Source: Synechococcus sp. CCY 0621 (GTDB taxonomy: Bacteria > Cyanobacteriota > Cyanobacteriia > PCC-6307 > Cyanobiaceae). From it: a stretch of 64,000 nucleotides of DNA. The notes below the pieces were generated by a model. The model worked only from the letters and a program-made list of their open reading frames with translations. It did not search any database and was not told the DNA's origin. The stretch lies in NCBI RefSeq assembly GCF_019038465.1, contig NZ_JAFKRH010000031.1:186001-250000 (forward strand), written 5' to 3'. This document shows, one piece after another, positions 35,876 through 44,984 of the stretch; the stretch's first letter is position 1, and each line of letters opens with the position of its first letter. The translations under genes and the position numbers were made by a program.

Positions 35876-36817
35876 TCAGGCCTCGTTGGCGCTGTTCTGC
35901 TCCAGGTCGAGCTCCCGCAGGCGCCGGAACAGGGCCTCCTCCGCTTCCGTGGGCTTGGCAGGAACAACGATCCTCACCTCCACCAGCTGGTCGCCCCGCT
36001 GATCCCCCTGGCTCTGGCCCCGCTGCCTCAGGCGCAGCTGCCGGCCGCTGGAGGAACCGGGGGGCACCCGCAGCCGCACGGGACCCTCGAGGGTGGGCAC
36101 CACCGCCTGGCAGCCCAGGGCCGCGTCGGCCGGGTGGAGATCGAGCTGGTAGAGCACCCGCAGGCCATCGATGCGCAGTCCCTCTTCGGTTCGCACCCGC
36201 AGCTGCAGGAAGTGATCGGCGCCGCCGGCCGCCACGCCGGCCAGCCGTAGGCGCCAGCCATCCCCCGCCAGGGGGGGCGTCCAGACCTCCACCACGGTGC
36301 CGTCCCGCAACTCCAGTTCCAGCCGCTGGCCGCTGAGCGCCTGCTCCGGGGTGAGGCTCACCAGGGTTTCCTCGTCCGTGGCGGCCATCACCGGTGGCGG
36401 CGATGCCGGTGCGGTGGTGACGCTGCGCGCCTCAGGCGGATCGTCCGGCTCGGGCTCATCCTCCCAGCGCCGCGAGCCGCGGGGCTCCTGACCGAAGAGC
36501 TGCGCCAGGTAGTCCTCGAACTGGGGAAAGCCACTGGCAAAGGGATCGTTGTCGAGGCCGGCGCTCTCCTGCCCCTCACCGGCCTCCCAGGCGCGGCGCC
36601 GGATCGGATCGGAGAGCACCGCATAGGCCTCGTTGACCCGCTTGAAGCGGGCTTCGGCCACCGGATCGTTGCCATTGAGGTCGGGATGCCAGAGGCGGGC
36701 CTGCTGGCGGAAGGCCCGTTTGATGCTCGCCGCGTCGGCACCTGCAGCCAGACCGAGCACCTCCCAGTGGTCGCGGGCGGCCGTCGCCGCCGAATCGGAG
36801 CGGGTGGATGGGCTCAC
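35876..36817 (-). CDS. dnaJ: DnaJ-type co-chaperone
   Basis: A 313-residue J-protein. The J domain at about 15-85 has DHWEVLGLAAGADAASIKRA and the HPD motif in ARLWHPDLNGND. There is no Gly/Phe-rich zinc-finger region with CxxCxGxG; a linker of acidic and Pro-rich sequence leads into a CbpA-like C-terminal substrate domain (LRLRQRGQSQGDQRGDQLVEV). It starts (GTG) 5 bp after dnaK1, so the two are one operon. Confidence 0.9.
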   Translation of the reverse strand: MSPSTRSDSAATAARDHWEVLGLAAGADAASIKRAFRQQARLWHPDLNGNDPVAEARFKRVNEAYAVLSDPIRRRAWEAGEGQESAGLDNDPFASGFPQFEDYLAQLFGQEPRGSRRWEDEPEPDDPPEARSVTTAPASPPPVMAATDEETLVSLTPEQALSGQRLELELRDGTVVEVWTPPLAGDGWRLRLAGVAAGGADHFLQLRVRTEEGLRIDGLRVLYQLDLHPADAALGCQAVVPTLEGPVRLRVPPGSSSGRQLRLRQRGQSQGDQRGDQLVEVRIVVPAKPTEAEEALFRRLRELDLEQNSANEA

Positions 36818-36822
36818 GACGC

Positions 36823-38970
36823 TCAGCCGTCGGCCCAGGGATCATCCTGATCGGCCCGACCGCCGCGACGCGGCCGGTGACGATCGGCGCCCAGATCGCG
36901 ATCGACGGACTCCTGCCGATCCCAGGAGCGGCCATTCTCCCAGCGGCGGGACGGAAGGTCGTCGTCGTAGCCACCCTCCCGCTCGGCGAAGCGTCCGAGC
37001 GGGTAGGGATCCCGCTGGGGCAGCCTCGGCGGGCTGGACCAGGGATCGGAGCGGCCCGATCCGCCCCAGTCGTCCCAGTCGTCGTCGGAGAAGAGTTCGT
37101 CCTTGAGGGAGCCCAGGGTGTTCTTGAGGCCCTTGAGCGGGCCGCTCTCCGAGCGCCGTTCCCCCAGCAGGCGCCGGTTGAGCCCGAACAGCGCCTCCTG
37201 AAGCTGGCTCACGGTCAGGTCGAGGTCGGCAGGGTCGTCCTGGGCCAGCACGTCCTGCACATCGCGCAGGGCCAGCTCCACGGCGCGCTGCTGGCGTTCG
37301 GCCCCGGCGGGGCCCAGCTCCAGGGCAGCATCCCTCAGGCGCCGTTCGGCCTGGGCCACCAGGGTCTGGGCACGGTTGCGGCGGTCGATGACGGCCCGCT
37401 TGCGGCGATCCTCCACCGACTTGCGCTCCGCCTCCTCCAGCAACCGGTTGATCTCCTCTTCGCTGAGGTTCGATCCCCCCTGGATCGAGACGCTCTGCTG
37501 GCGTCCGGTTGTGCGGTCGGTGGCGGACACCTGCAACAGACCGTTGGCATCGATGTCGAAGGACACCTGCACCTGGGGAACTCCGCGTGGGGCCGGTGGA
37601 ATGCCGGAGAGCCGGAAGCGACCGAGGGACTTGTTGTCGGCGGCCATCTGGCGCTCGCCCTGCAGCACATGGATCTCCACCGACGACTGGTTGGCCTCCG
37701 AGGTGCTGAACAGATCCGACTTGCGCACCGGAATCGAGGTGTTGCGCGGGATCAGCACCTTCATCACCCCACCGATCGTCTCCAGGCCGAGGGAGAGCGG
37801 GGTGACGTCGTTGAGCATCAGGTCGCGCAGCTCGCCGGTGAGGATGCCGGCCTGCACGGCCGCCCCGATGGCGACCACTTCGTCGGGATTGACCGACTGG
37901 CAGGGCTCGCGGGGAATCAGGGTGCGCACCATCTCCTGCACCATCGGCATGCGGGTGGAGCCCCCCACCAGCACCAGGTCATCGATGGCATCGGCCGTCA
38001 GGCCCGAATCGCGCAAAGCGCGCTGGACGGGGCGCAGCAGCCGGTCGAGCAGATCGGGGCAGAGGCCTTCGAAGGTGCCCCGTTCCAGGGTCGTTTCGAT
38101 GTGCAGGGGGCCGTCGGGCCCCGTGGCGATGAAGGGCAGTGACAGGGGGGTGCTCTGGACACCGGAGAGCTCCTCCTTGGCCTTCTCGGCGGCCTCGGTC
38201 AGTCGCTGCAGGGCCTGGCGGTCGCGGCGCAGGTCGAGGCCGTTCTGCTGCAGGAAGGCTTCGGCCACCCAGTCGACGATGCGGCGGTCCCAGTCGTTGC
38301 CCCCCAGCTGGGTGTCGCCGCTGGTGGCCATCACGTCAAAGACGCCATTGGCGATGCGCAGCACCGAAACGTCGAAGGTGCCGCCGCCGAGGTCGAACAC
38401 CAGCACACGCTTGACCGTGCTGCGATCGAAGCCGTAGGCCAGAGCGGCCGCGGTGGGCTCGTTGAGGATCCGCTCCACGGCGATCCCCGCCAGCCGGCCG
38501 GCATCGCGCGTGGCCTGGCGCTGGGCGTCGTTGAAATAGGCCGGCACCGTGATCACGGCCGCCTCGACCTCCTCGCCGAGATAAGTCGTTGCGTCGTCGA
38601 CCAGCTTGCGCAGGATGGAGGCCACCAATTCCTCCGGGGCGTACTCCCGTTCGGTGGCTGGGGAGATGACGCGCACGTTGCCCTGGTCGTTGGCGCGCAC
38701 GCTGTAGGGCACGCCCAGGCTGCCCTCGTCGAGCTCGTCCCAGCTGCGGCCGACGAAGCGCTTCAGGTTGGCGAAGGTGTTGCGGGGGTTGAGCACCAGT
38801 TGGCGCCGGGCCAGCTGCCCCACCAGCAGCTCCTGATCCCGGCTGAATCCCACCACCGAAGGGGTGGTGCGGCCCCCCTCGGCATTGGCAATGACCTGGG
38901 GCCTGCCGCCTTCGAGCACGGCCACCACCGAGTTGGTGGTGCCCAGATCGATGCCGACAATGCGCCCCAT
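36823..38970 (-). CDS. dnaK: Hsp70 chaperone, DnaK1-like, with charged C-terminal extension
   Basis: 715 residues. The ATPase domain opens GRIVGIDLGTTNSVVAVLEG and contains VFDLGGGTFDVSVL and VLVGGSTRMPMVQEMV; the substrate domain has NDVTPLSLGLETIGGVM. The C-terminal 130 residues do not look like the usual helical lid end with EEVD or DDE. They include FSDDDWDDWGGSGRSDPW and Arg/Asp/Pro-rich sequence, as in cyanobacterial DnaK1-type paralogues. It pairs with dnaJ and is divergent from pstC. No CIRCE element is seen upstream. Confidence 0.94.
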   Translation of the reverse strand: MGRIVGIDLGTTNSVVAVLEGGRPQVIANAEGGRTTPSVVGFSRDQELLVGQLARRQLVLNPRNTFANLKRFVGRSWDELDEGSLGVPYSVRANDQGNVRVISPATEREYAPEELVASILRKLVDDATTYLGEEVEAAVITVPAYFNDAQRQATRDAGRLAGIAVERILNEPTAAALAYGFDRSTVKRVLVFDLGGGTFDVSVLRIANGVFDVMATSGDTQLGGNDWDRRIVDWVAEAFLQQNGLDLRRDRQALQRLTEAAEKAKEELSGVQSTPLSLPFIATGPDGPLHIETTLERGTFEGLCPDLLDRLLRPVQRALRDSGLTADAIDDLVLVGGSTRMPMVQEMVRTLIPREPCQSVNPDEVVAIGAAVQAGILTGELRDLMLNDVTPLSLGLETIGGVMKVLIPRNTSIPVRKSDLFSTSEANQSSVEIHVLQGERQMAADNKSLGRFRLSGIPPAPRGVPQVQVSFDIDANGLLQVSATDRTTGRQQSVSIQGGSNLSEEEINRLLEEAERKSVEDRRKRAVIDRRNRAQTLVAQAERRLRDAALELGPAGAERQQRAVELALRDVQDVLAQDDPADLDLTVSQLQEALFGLNRRLLGERRSESGPLKGLKNTLGSLKDELFSDDDWDDWGGSGRSDPWSSPPRLPQRDPYPLGRFAEREGGYDDDLPSRRWENGRSWDRQESVDRDLGADRHRPRRGGRADQDDPWADG

Positions 38971-39013
38971 GGAAGTCTTGATGGCGGCCCAACGCTACCG
39001 GAGCCTGACGGCC

Positions 39014-39032
39014 GTTAAACCCAGCTTAAACG
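39014..39032 (+). promoter_or_regulatory. Pho-box-like direct repeat upstream of pstC
   Basis: GTTAAACC (39014-39021) and CTTAAACG (39025-39032) are two eight-base direct repeats with a three-base spacer, the arrangement described for cyanobacterial SphR/PhoB boxes (PyTTAAPyPy repeats). It lies 62 bp before the pstC start in the dnaK-pstC gap. Regulation by phosphate starvation is inferred. Confidence 0.65.
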
Positions 39033-39094
39033 CGGGGGCTGAAACTCATGCTCAGATCAGGTGGAACGTCCATGCCGACTGGCACCATCCCTGC

Positions 39095-40048
39095 ATGAGG
39101 AGCGCCCCACCCATCGATGCGTTCACCCTGAGGCGACGGCCCCCCCAGGAAAAACTGGTCGACATCGGTTTCCGCCAGCTGACACTGGTCTTGGCAGCTT
39201 CGGTGGGGATCGTGCTGCTGGCGATCTTCCTGACCGTGTTCAGCGGCGCCAGGGAGGCCATGGCCACCTTCGGCCTCAAGTTTCTGACCACCTCCGCCTG
39301 GGATCCGGTCAACGAGGAGTACGGCGCCCTGATCGCCATCTACGGCACCCTCGTCACCGCGATCCTGTCGCTGCTGATTGCCGTGCCCATCGGGTTGGGG
39401 ACCGCCATCTTCATCACCGAGGATCTGCTGCCCCGGCGCCTGCGGGACCTCATCGGCCTGCTGGTGGAACTGCTGGCCGCCATTCCTTCGGTTGTGCTGG
39501 GCCTCTGGGCGATCTTCGTGATGGAGCCGGCGATCCGCCCCTTCCTGTCGCTGCTTCACACCACCCTGGGCTGGACTCCCTTCTTCGCCACCGAACCCCA
39601 GGGACCGGGCACGGCTCCAGCGATCCTGATCCTGGTGGTGATGGTGCTGCCGATCATCACCGCCATCTCCCGGGATGCCCTCAACCAGGTGCCGATCGAG
39701 TTGCGCCAGGGGGCCTATGGCGTGGGCACCACCCGCTGGGGCGCCATCTTCAACGTGATCCTGCCGGCGGCGGTGTCATCGATCATGGGGGGCGTGATGC
39801 TCTCCCTGGGCCGGGCGATGGGCGAAACCATGGCCGTCACCATGATCATCGGCAACTCGCTCAACTTCAGCGTGTCCCTGCTGGCCCCGGGCAACACCAT
39901 CTCCTCGATGCTCGCCAACCAGTTCGGTGAAGCCGATGGCATCCAGGTGTCAGCGCTGATGTATGCCGCCGTCGTGCTGATGATCCTCACATTCGTCGTC
40001 AACGTGCTGGCCCAATGGACCGTGCGGCGTCTCAGCCTGCGCTACTGA
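39095..40048 (+). CDS. pstC: Phosphate ABC transporter permease PstC
   Basis: A 317-residue inner-membrane permease of the high-affinity phosphate importer. Six or so hydrophobic helices are visible (first: LTLVLAASVGIVLLAIFLTV), with the permease loop segment ELRQGAYGVGTTRWGAIFNV. The ATG at 39095 is used; the longer frame runs into dnaK. It is first of pstC-pstA-pstB. No pstS lies next to it, so the binding protein must be elsewhere. Confidence 0.94.
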   Translation: MRSAPPIDAFTLRRRPPQEKLVDIGFRQLTLVLAASVGIVLLAIFLTVFSGAREAMATFGLKFLTTSAWDPVNEEYGALIAIYGTLVTAILSLLIAVPIGLGTAIFITEDLLPRRLRDLIGLLVELLAAIPSVVLGLWAIFVMEPAIRPFLSLLHTTLGWTPFFATEPQGPGTAPAILILVVMVLPIITAISRDALNQVPIELRQGAYGVGTTRWGAIFNVILPAAVSSIMGGVMLSLGRAMGETMAVTMIIGNSLNFSVSLLAPGNTISSMLANQFGEADGIQVSALMYAAVVLMILTFVVNVLAQWTVRRLSLRY

Positions 40049-40097
40049 AGCCGATCACATTCCCCCCTCCGCTCACCGCCCACGCCGATCCCTGGCC

Positions 40098-41006
40098 ATG
40101 TCCTACTTGACACCACCAACGACCAGTCAATTCACGCAGCGGCTCACCCTTCACTACGACCCGGCCCTGAAGCGCAACCGCTTCAACCAGATCGCCAACG
40201 CCATTGCCGCCTTTTTCGCGGCCCTGGCGGTGGTGCCCCTGTTTCTGGTGCTGATCTACGTGCTCATCCAGGGGGGCCGGCTGCTCAGCCTGCGGCTGCT
40301 CACCGAACTGCCCCCTGCTCCCGGCCTTGAAGGCGGCGGTATCGGTAACGCGATCCTTGGCACCATCGTCGTGACCCTGATCGCCTCCCTGATCGCGATC
40401 CCGGTGGGGGTGGGAGGTGGTGTCTACCTTTCGGAATACGCCCAGGACGGCTGGTTTTCGAAGTTCGTGCGCTTCGGCAACGATGTGCTTGCTGGGGTGC
40501 CCTCGATCATCTGCGGGGTCTTCATCTATTCCCTGATCGTCACCACGCGGATCTTCTTCGACCAGAGTTTCAGCGCCATGGCCGGCGGCATCGCCCTCTC
40601 GGTGCTGATGCTTCCCACCGTCATCAAGACCACCTATGAGGGCTTGCTGCTGGTGCCCCAGGAGATGCGCATGGGGGCCTACGGCGTCGGGGCTTCCCGG
40701 TTCGTCACCATCACCCAGATCACCCTGCCCGCGGCGTTCACACCGATCGCCACGGGCGTGGTGCTGGGGATCGCCAGGGCCGCCGGCGAAACGGCCCCAC
40801 TGATCTTCACGGCCCTGTTCTCCCCCTTCTGGCCGGAAGGACTGTTCAATCCGATCGCCACCATGTCGGTGCTGATCTTCAACTTCGCGATCATGCCCTA
40901 TGAAGCGCAGAACGAGCTGGCCTGGGCCGCCTCCTTCGTGCTCGTGATCATGATTCTCGGAGCCAACCTGCTGGCCCGCTGGATCAGCAACGCCTCCCGG
41001 TCCTGA
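40098..41006 (+). CDS. pstA: Phosphate ABC transporter permease PstA
   Basis: A 302-residue partner permease of PstC. Hydrophobic helices alternate with conserved loops: [20 protein letters not shown] and [19 protein letters not shown] (the EAA-type contact loop to PstB) and [19 protein letters not shown]. It begins 49 bp after pstC. Confidence 0.94.
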   Translation: MSYLTPPTTSQFTQRLTLHYDPALKRNRFNQIANAIAAFFAALAVVPLFLVLIYVLIQGGRLLSLRLLTELPPAPGLEGGGIGNAILGTIVVTLIASLIAIPVGVGGGVYLSEYAQDGWFSKFVRFGNDVLAGVPSIICGVFIYSLIVTTRIFFDQSFSAMAGGIALSVLMLPTVIKTTYEGLLLVPQEMRMGAYGVGASRFVTITQITLPAAFTPIATGVVLGIARAAGETAPLIFTALFSPFWPEGLFNPIATMSVLIFNFAIMPYEAQNELAWAASFVLVIMILGANLLARWISNASRS

Positions 41007-41055
41007 ACCTGTTCCCAGTCCATTCCCTCCGGCTTCGATTCACCTCCTCCCTGAC

Positions 41056-41865
41056 ATGACTGCTTCCTCCCCCTCCACCGTGGCCAGCGACGTCTGCATG
41101 TCCCTGCAGGACGTGACGATCTCCTACGGCAGCTTCGAAGCGGTCAAGAACGTCTACATGGATCTGCCCAAGGGCAAGGTGACCGCCTTCATCGGCCCCT
41201 CGGGCTGTGGCAAGAGCACGGTGCTTCGGGCCCTCAACCGCATGAACGATCTGATCCCGGGCTGCACCCTCAAGGGCCGGGTGATCTTCGATCAGCACGA
41301 CCTCTACGACAAACGGGTCGATCCGGTGGAGGTGAGGCGCCGCATCGGCATGGTGTTTCAGAAGCCCAACCCCTTCCCGAAATCGATCTACGAGAACATC
41401 GCCTTCGGTGCCCGGATCAACGGCTACAAGGGCGACATGGACGAGCTGGTGGAGCGCTCCCTGCGTAAGGCGGCCGTGTGGGACGAGTGCAAGGACAAGC
41501 TCAAGGAGAGCGGCTTCTCCCTCTCCGGCGGCCAGCAGCAACGGCTCTGCATCGCCCGGGCCATCGCCACCGAACCGGAGGTGATCCTGATGGACGAGCC
41601 CTGCTCGGCGCTCGATCCGATCTCGACACTCAAGATTGAGGAGACCATGCACGAACTCAAGCGCAGCTACACGATCATGATCGTGACTCACAACATGCAG
41701 CAGGCCGTGCGCGTGGCCGACATGACCGCGTTCTTCAACGCCGAGGCCGTCGAAGGGGGCACGGGCAAGGTGGGCTATCTGGTGGAGTTCAACGAAACTG
41801 AAAACATCTTCAATTCCCCCAGTCAGCAGTCAACGCTCGACTACGTCAGCGGACGCTTCGGCTGA
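41056..41865 (+). CDS. pstB: Phosphate ABC transporter ATPase PstB
   Basis: A 269-residue ATPase driving phosphate import. Walker [10 protein letters not shown], the signature [15 protein letters not shown], Walker [13 protein letters not shown] and the switch His in [14 protein letters not shown] are all present. The C-terminus ([22 protein letters not shown]) is typical of PstB. It ends the pst operon. Confidence 0.97.
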   Translation: MTASSPSTVASDVCMSLQDVTISYGSFEAVKNVYMDLPKGKVTAFIGPSGCGKSTVLRALNRMNDLIPGCTLKGRVIFDQHDLYDKRVDPVEVRRRIGMVFQKPNPFPKSIYENIAFGARINGYKGDMDELVERSLRKAAVWDECKDKLKESGFSLSGGQQQRLCIARAIATEPEVILMDEPCSALDPISTLKIEETMHELKRSYTIMIVTHNMQQAVRVADMTAFFNAEAVEGGTGKVGYLVEFNETENIFNSPSQQSTLDYVSGRFG

Positions 41866-41907
41866 TCCCTGGCCCTGGGGTCGTCATCAGCAAAGCTGCC
41901 AGTGGAA

Positions 41908-41938
41908 CCCTTTCAGACCCTGAGCTGAAGGGGCTTTC
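41908..41938 (+). terminator. Probable terminator of the pst operon
   Basis: An inverted repeat CCCTTTCAG / CTGAAGGGG with a bulged T and an eight-base loop is followed by CTTTC. It is only a weak T-tract, so termination strength is uncertain. It lies 42 bp after the pstB stop. Confidence 0.45.
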
Positions 41939-41954
41939 GGCGTAGCGGCGAACG

Positions 41955-41981
41955 AAAAAAAAGCCGGCCCGGTGGGCCGAC
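41955..41981 (-). terminator. Rho-independent terminator of tRNA-Ser
   Basis: On the minus strand a GC-rich stem (TCGGCCC, loop ACC, GGGCCGG) is followed by eight T residues. It starts 8 bp after the tRNA 3' end. This is the clearest intrinsic terminator in the window. Confidence 0.85.
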
Positions 41982-41989
41982 TCAGATAA

Positions 41990-42076
41990 CGGAGAGGGAG
42001 GGATTCGAACCCTCGATAGAGTTGCCCCTATACAGCATTTCCAGTGCTGCGCCTTCGACCACTCGGCCACCTCTCC
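41990..42076 (-). tRNA. tRNA-Ser (anticodon GGA)
   Basis: An 87-base class II tRNA. The acceptor stem GGAGAGG pairs with CCTCTCC and is followed by discriminator G. The anticodon loop CTGGAAA gives GGA (reads UCC and UCU). There is a long variable arm (TATAGGGGCAACTCTA region) and a T arm with GGTTCGAATCC. The CCA end is not encoded. Confidence 0.95.
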
Positions 42077-42164
42077 AGGGGCGAAATGGGGCAGATGGCA
42101 ATGTAGCAGGGGCAGCACCTCGCCTCCCCGCCCCACCGGCACCTTCCCCTCCGCCCACGTCCCC

Positions 42165-42533
42165 ATGCCCCGCAGTTACCCGATCACGGTCCACTGGCGA
42201 CAGACCAACCGCGTCATCCGCCTCGATGTGCCGGAGGGGGAGTACATCCTGCGCAGCTTCGAAGCCCAGGGCGAGCCGCTGCCCTTCAGCTGCCGCAACG
42301 GCTGTTGCACCGCCTGCGCCGTGCGGGTGCTGCAGGGAAGCATCGATCAGCGTGAGGCCCTCGGCCTCTCCAAGGAGCTGCGCCAGCAGGGCTACGGCTT
42401 GCTCTGCGTCGCCCGGGCCACCGGTCCGCTGGAGGTGGAGACCCAGGATGAGGATGAGGTCTACGACCGCCAGTTCGGCCGCTTCTTCGGCCGCGGACTG
42501 GTGCGTCCCGGTCTGCCCCTGGACGACGAATGA
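42165..42533 (+). CDS. Plant-type [2Fe-2S] ferredoxin
   Basis: A 122-residue electron carrier. The iron ligands are in SCRNGCCTACAVRVLQG (C-x4-C-x2-C) and the last cysteine is in YGLLCVARATGPLEVE, 29-30 residues on. The C-terminal 25 residues (EDEVYDRQFGRFFGRGLVRP) extend beyond photosynthetic ferredoxin PetF, so this is a secondary ferredoxin. It overlaps the next gene by 4 bp (ATGA), which points to a functional or at least expression link with the phosphatase. Confidence 0.9.
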   Translation: MPRSYPITVHWRQTNRVIRLDVPEGEYILRSFEAQGEPLPFSCRNGCCTACAVRVLQGSIDQREALGLSKELRQQGYGLLCVARATGPLEVETQDEDEVYDRQFGRFFGRGLVRPGLPLDDE

Positions 42534-43414
42534 CCTCCCTCTGTCAACGGGCCCTGGTGGGCTCAGGCCTGGATGCCGCCGAACTGGAGCGGTTGCTGCT
42601 GGTGGCCCGCGAAGCCGCCGAGGCCGGGGGCCGCGAGCTTCGGCGCCACTTCGGCCGGCTGGAGCAGGTGAAGGAGAAGGGCATGGCGGGCAACCTGGTC
42701 ACCGAAGCCGACCTGGCGGCCGAAGCAGCCGTGCTGGCGGTCCTGGCGGCCGGCAGCCCCACCGTGGCCGTGCTGGCCGAGGAAAGTGGCCAACTCGCTG
42801 GCCAGGGCGACCTGCTGTGGTGCGTCGACCCCCTCGATGGCACCACCAACTACGCCCACGGCTATCCGTTCTTCGGCACCTCCGTGGGGCTCAGCTGGCA
42901 GGGGCTGCCGTTGCTCGGTGCCCTGGAGGTGCCGGTGCTCGAAGAGCATTACTGGGCCGCCCCGGGCCGGGGCGCCTGGTGCAACGAACGCCGGCTGAAG
43001 GTGAGCGACTGCGGTGCCCTGGCGGATGCCCTGCTCGTCACCGGTTTCTCCTACGACAGGGTGCACCGCCTCGACAACAACTACGCCGAGTTCGCCTGGT
43101 TCACCCACCGCAGCCATGGGGTGCGACGGGCCGGGGCTGCCGCCGTGGATCTGGCCTTCGTCGCCGCCGGCCGGGTCGATGGTTACTGGGAACGGGGTCT
43201 GTCCCCCTGGGACCTGGTGGCTGGCGTGGTGCTGGTGGAGGAGGCCGGCGGACAGGTCTGCGCCTACGACGGTGGCCGCCTCGACCTGGGCGACGGCCGG
43301 GTGATCGCCTGCACCCCCGCTTTGCGCCAGCCCCTGATCGAAGGGCTGGCCCATTGCCGGCCGCTCAGTGGTGCCAGCTTCGGGGCCCCCGAACTGGACG
43401 CCACCACTCCATAG
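42530..43414 (+). CDS. Inositol monophosphatase family protein
   Basis: A 294-residue Mg-dependent phosphatase of the SuhB/IMPase family. The metal motifs are present: VTEADLAAEAAVLAVL, LAEES, WCVDPLDGTTNYAHGYPFF and SPWDLVAGVVLVEEAGG. Substrate could be inositol phosphate, histidinol phosphate, fructose bisphosphate or PAP; the position before hisZ is suggestive but does not prove a histidinol-phosphatase role. Confidence 0.9.
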   Translation: MTSLCQRALVGSGLDAAELERLLLVAREAAEAGGRELRRHFGRLEQVKEKGMAGNLVTEADLAAEAAVLAVLAAGSPTVAVLAEESGQLAGQGDLLWCVDPLDGTTNYAHGYPFFGTSVGLSWQGLPLLGALEVPVLEEHYWAAPGRGAWCNERRLKVSDCGALADALLVTGFSYDRVHRLDNNYAEFAWFTHRSHGVRRAGAAAVDLAFVAAGRVDGYWERGLSPWDLVAGVVLVEEAGGQVCAYDGGRLDLGDGRVIACTPALRQPLIEGLAHCRPLSGASFGAPELDATTP

Positions 43415-43451
43415 GATCCGACCCCCCACCCCCGCCCGACCCCCGTCCTCC

Positions 43452-44642
43452 ATGGCCCTCCAACCTGCCGCCGGCGCGCGGGACCTGAACCCGGGTCAGG
43501 TGGACAGCAACCGGCGCCTGTGCGACCTGCTGGCCAACGTGTACCGCCTCTGGGGCTACCAGGAGGTGGCGCCCCCCACCATCGAGCGGCTCGACACCCT
43601 GGAGGCCGGTGGCGCCATCGCCGAACGGGAACTGGTGCGGCTGGTGGCCGATGAGCCCCTGGGGCTGCGGCCGGAACTCACCGCTCCGATCGCCCGCGCC
43701 GCCAGCACCCGGATGCTGGGCCGGCCGCGGCCCCTGCGGCTCTGGGCCAGTGGCACCACCTTCCGCAGCTTCACCGGTGATGGCGGCGGCCAGCGCATCA
43801 GCGAGCAGTTGCAGAGTGGCGTGGAGCTGCTGGGGGAGCCCTCCCCCGCCGCCGACGCCGAGCTGCTGCACCTGCTGCTGGCTGCCGTGGCCAGCCTGGG
43901 GCTGCCGCCCCGGCACCAGCCCACCCTGCTGGTGGGGCACCACGGACTGCTCAGCGCCCTGTTGAGCCAGGTGCCGGAAGAGCAGCGCTCGCTGGCGCGC
44001 CATGCCCTCACCGATTTCGACCCCCTGGCCCTCGCCGCCCTCTCCCTGCCGGACAGCCAGCGCCAGCGGCTGATGGCCCTGATCGGGTTGCGGGGCGAGC
44101 CGGTGCGGGTGCTCTATCAACTGGAGCAATGGCTCGGCCCGGTGCCACTGCTGGAGTCCCTCGCCGCCACCCTGGCCAGTGTCACGACCCCGGCCGCCGC
44201 CCTTGGTGTACGGGTGCAGCTCGACCCGACCTTCCAGCCCCACTTCGATCTTTACGACGGCCTGGTGTTCAAGCTCGTCTGCCAGGGGGCCGATGCTCCG
44301 GTGGCCATCGCCAGCGGCGGTCGCTACGACGCCCTGGTGGGTCGCTTCTGCTCCGGCAGCTCAGAGGCGGCCGGCACCGGCTTCGGTTTCGACGTGGAGG
44401 CCATCCGCGACTTGCTCGAATCGGAGGCTGCTCCTGCGGCGGCTGATGGCCAGGCCCCGGGTCCCTGGCTGGTGGCCAGCGCCACCGCCGCCGGGCTCGG
44501 GGCGGCCCTGCGCCGCATGGCGGAACTGCACGGCGGCGGCGAGGCCGCCGAGCTCTGCACCCAGCCCTGCGCCGACCAGGCGGCGGCGGACCAGCTGGCG
44601 GCGGAACGGGGCTGCCGCGGTGCCAAGTGGCTGGCTGCCTAG
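43452..44642 (+). CDS. hisZ: ATP phosphoribosyltransferase regulatory subunit HisZ
   Basis: A 396-residue HisRS-like protein that regulates a short-form HisG in histidine synthesis. The class II core motifs are recognisable (GARDLNPGQVDSNRRLCDLL, GLRPELTAPIARAASTRML, ASGGRYDALVGRFCSGSSEA) but the C-terminal anticodon-binding domain of a true HisRS is absent. ATG at 43452 is the start; the longer frame overlaps the phosphatase gene. Confidence 0.9.
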   Translation: MALQPAAGARDLNPGQVDSNRRLCDLLANVYRLWGYQEVAPPTIERLDTLEAGGAIAERELVRLVADEPLGLRPELTAPIARAASTRMLGRPRPLRLWASGTTFRSFTGDGGGQRISEQLQSGVELLGEPSPAADAELLHLLLAAVASLGLPPRHQPTLLVGHHGLLSALLSQVPEEQRSLARHALTDFDPLALAALSLPDSQRQRLMALIGLRGEPVRVLYQLEQWLGPVPLLESLAATLASVTTPAAALGVRVQLDPTFQPHFDLYDGLVFKLVCQGADAPVAIASGGRYDALVGRFCSGSSEAAGTGFGFDVEAIRDLLESEAAPAAADGQAPGPWLVASATAAGLGAALRRMAELHGGGEAAELCTQPCADQAAADQLAAERGCRGAKWLAA

Positions 44643-44668
44643 GATCCGGCCGCTGCGTCTCCCCATCG

Positions 44669-44896
44669 ATGGCCCACTCGATCGTCACCAACGTCTGCGA
44701 GGGCGTGGCCGACTGTGTCGATGCCTGTCCGGTGGCCTGCATCCACCCCGGAGCGGGGGCGAACAGCAAGGGAACCGCCTTCTACTGGATCGATTTCGAC
44801 ACCTGCATCGACTGCGGCATCTGCCTGCAGGTGTGTCCGGTGGCGGGGGCGATCCTGCCCGAGGAGCGGCCCGACCTGCAGAAGCCCGGCGTCTGA
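44669..44896 (+). CDS. Bacterial-type ferredoxin with two Fe-S cluster motifs
   Basis: A 75-residue ferredoxin. The first motif is CEGVADCVDACPVAC (C-x6-C-x3-C-x3-C pattern) and the second CIDCGICLQVCPVAGAI (C-x2-C-x2-C-x3-C). The spacing of the first site suits a 3Fe/4Fe (7Fe-type) protein. The start is ATG at 44669, 26 bp after hisZ. Partner enzyme unknown. Confidence 0.9.
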   Translation: MAHSIVTNVCEGVADCVDACPVACIHPGAGANSKGTAFYWIDFDTCIDCGICLQVCPVAGAILPEERPDLQKPGV

Positions 44897-44984
44897 GGCC
44901 CGCGGGTTCGGGGACCCCACCCTCGCTGGGCTTGAGCCACCACGCACGCCCCACTTAGGTTCAGGGCGATTCTTCTCATTCGTC

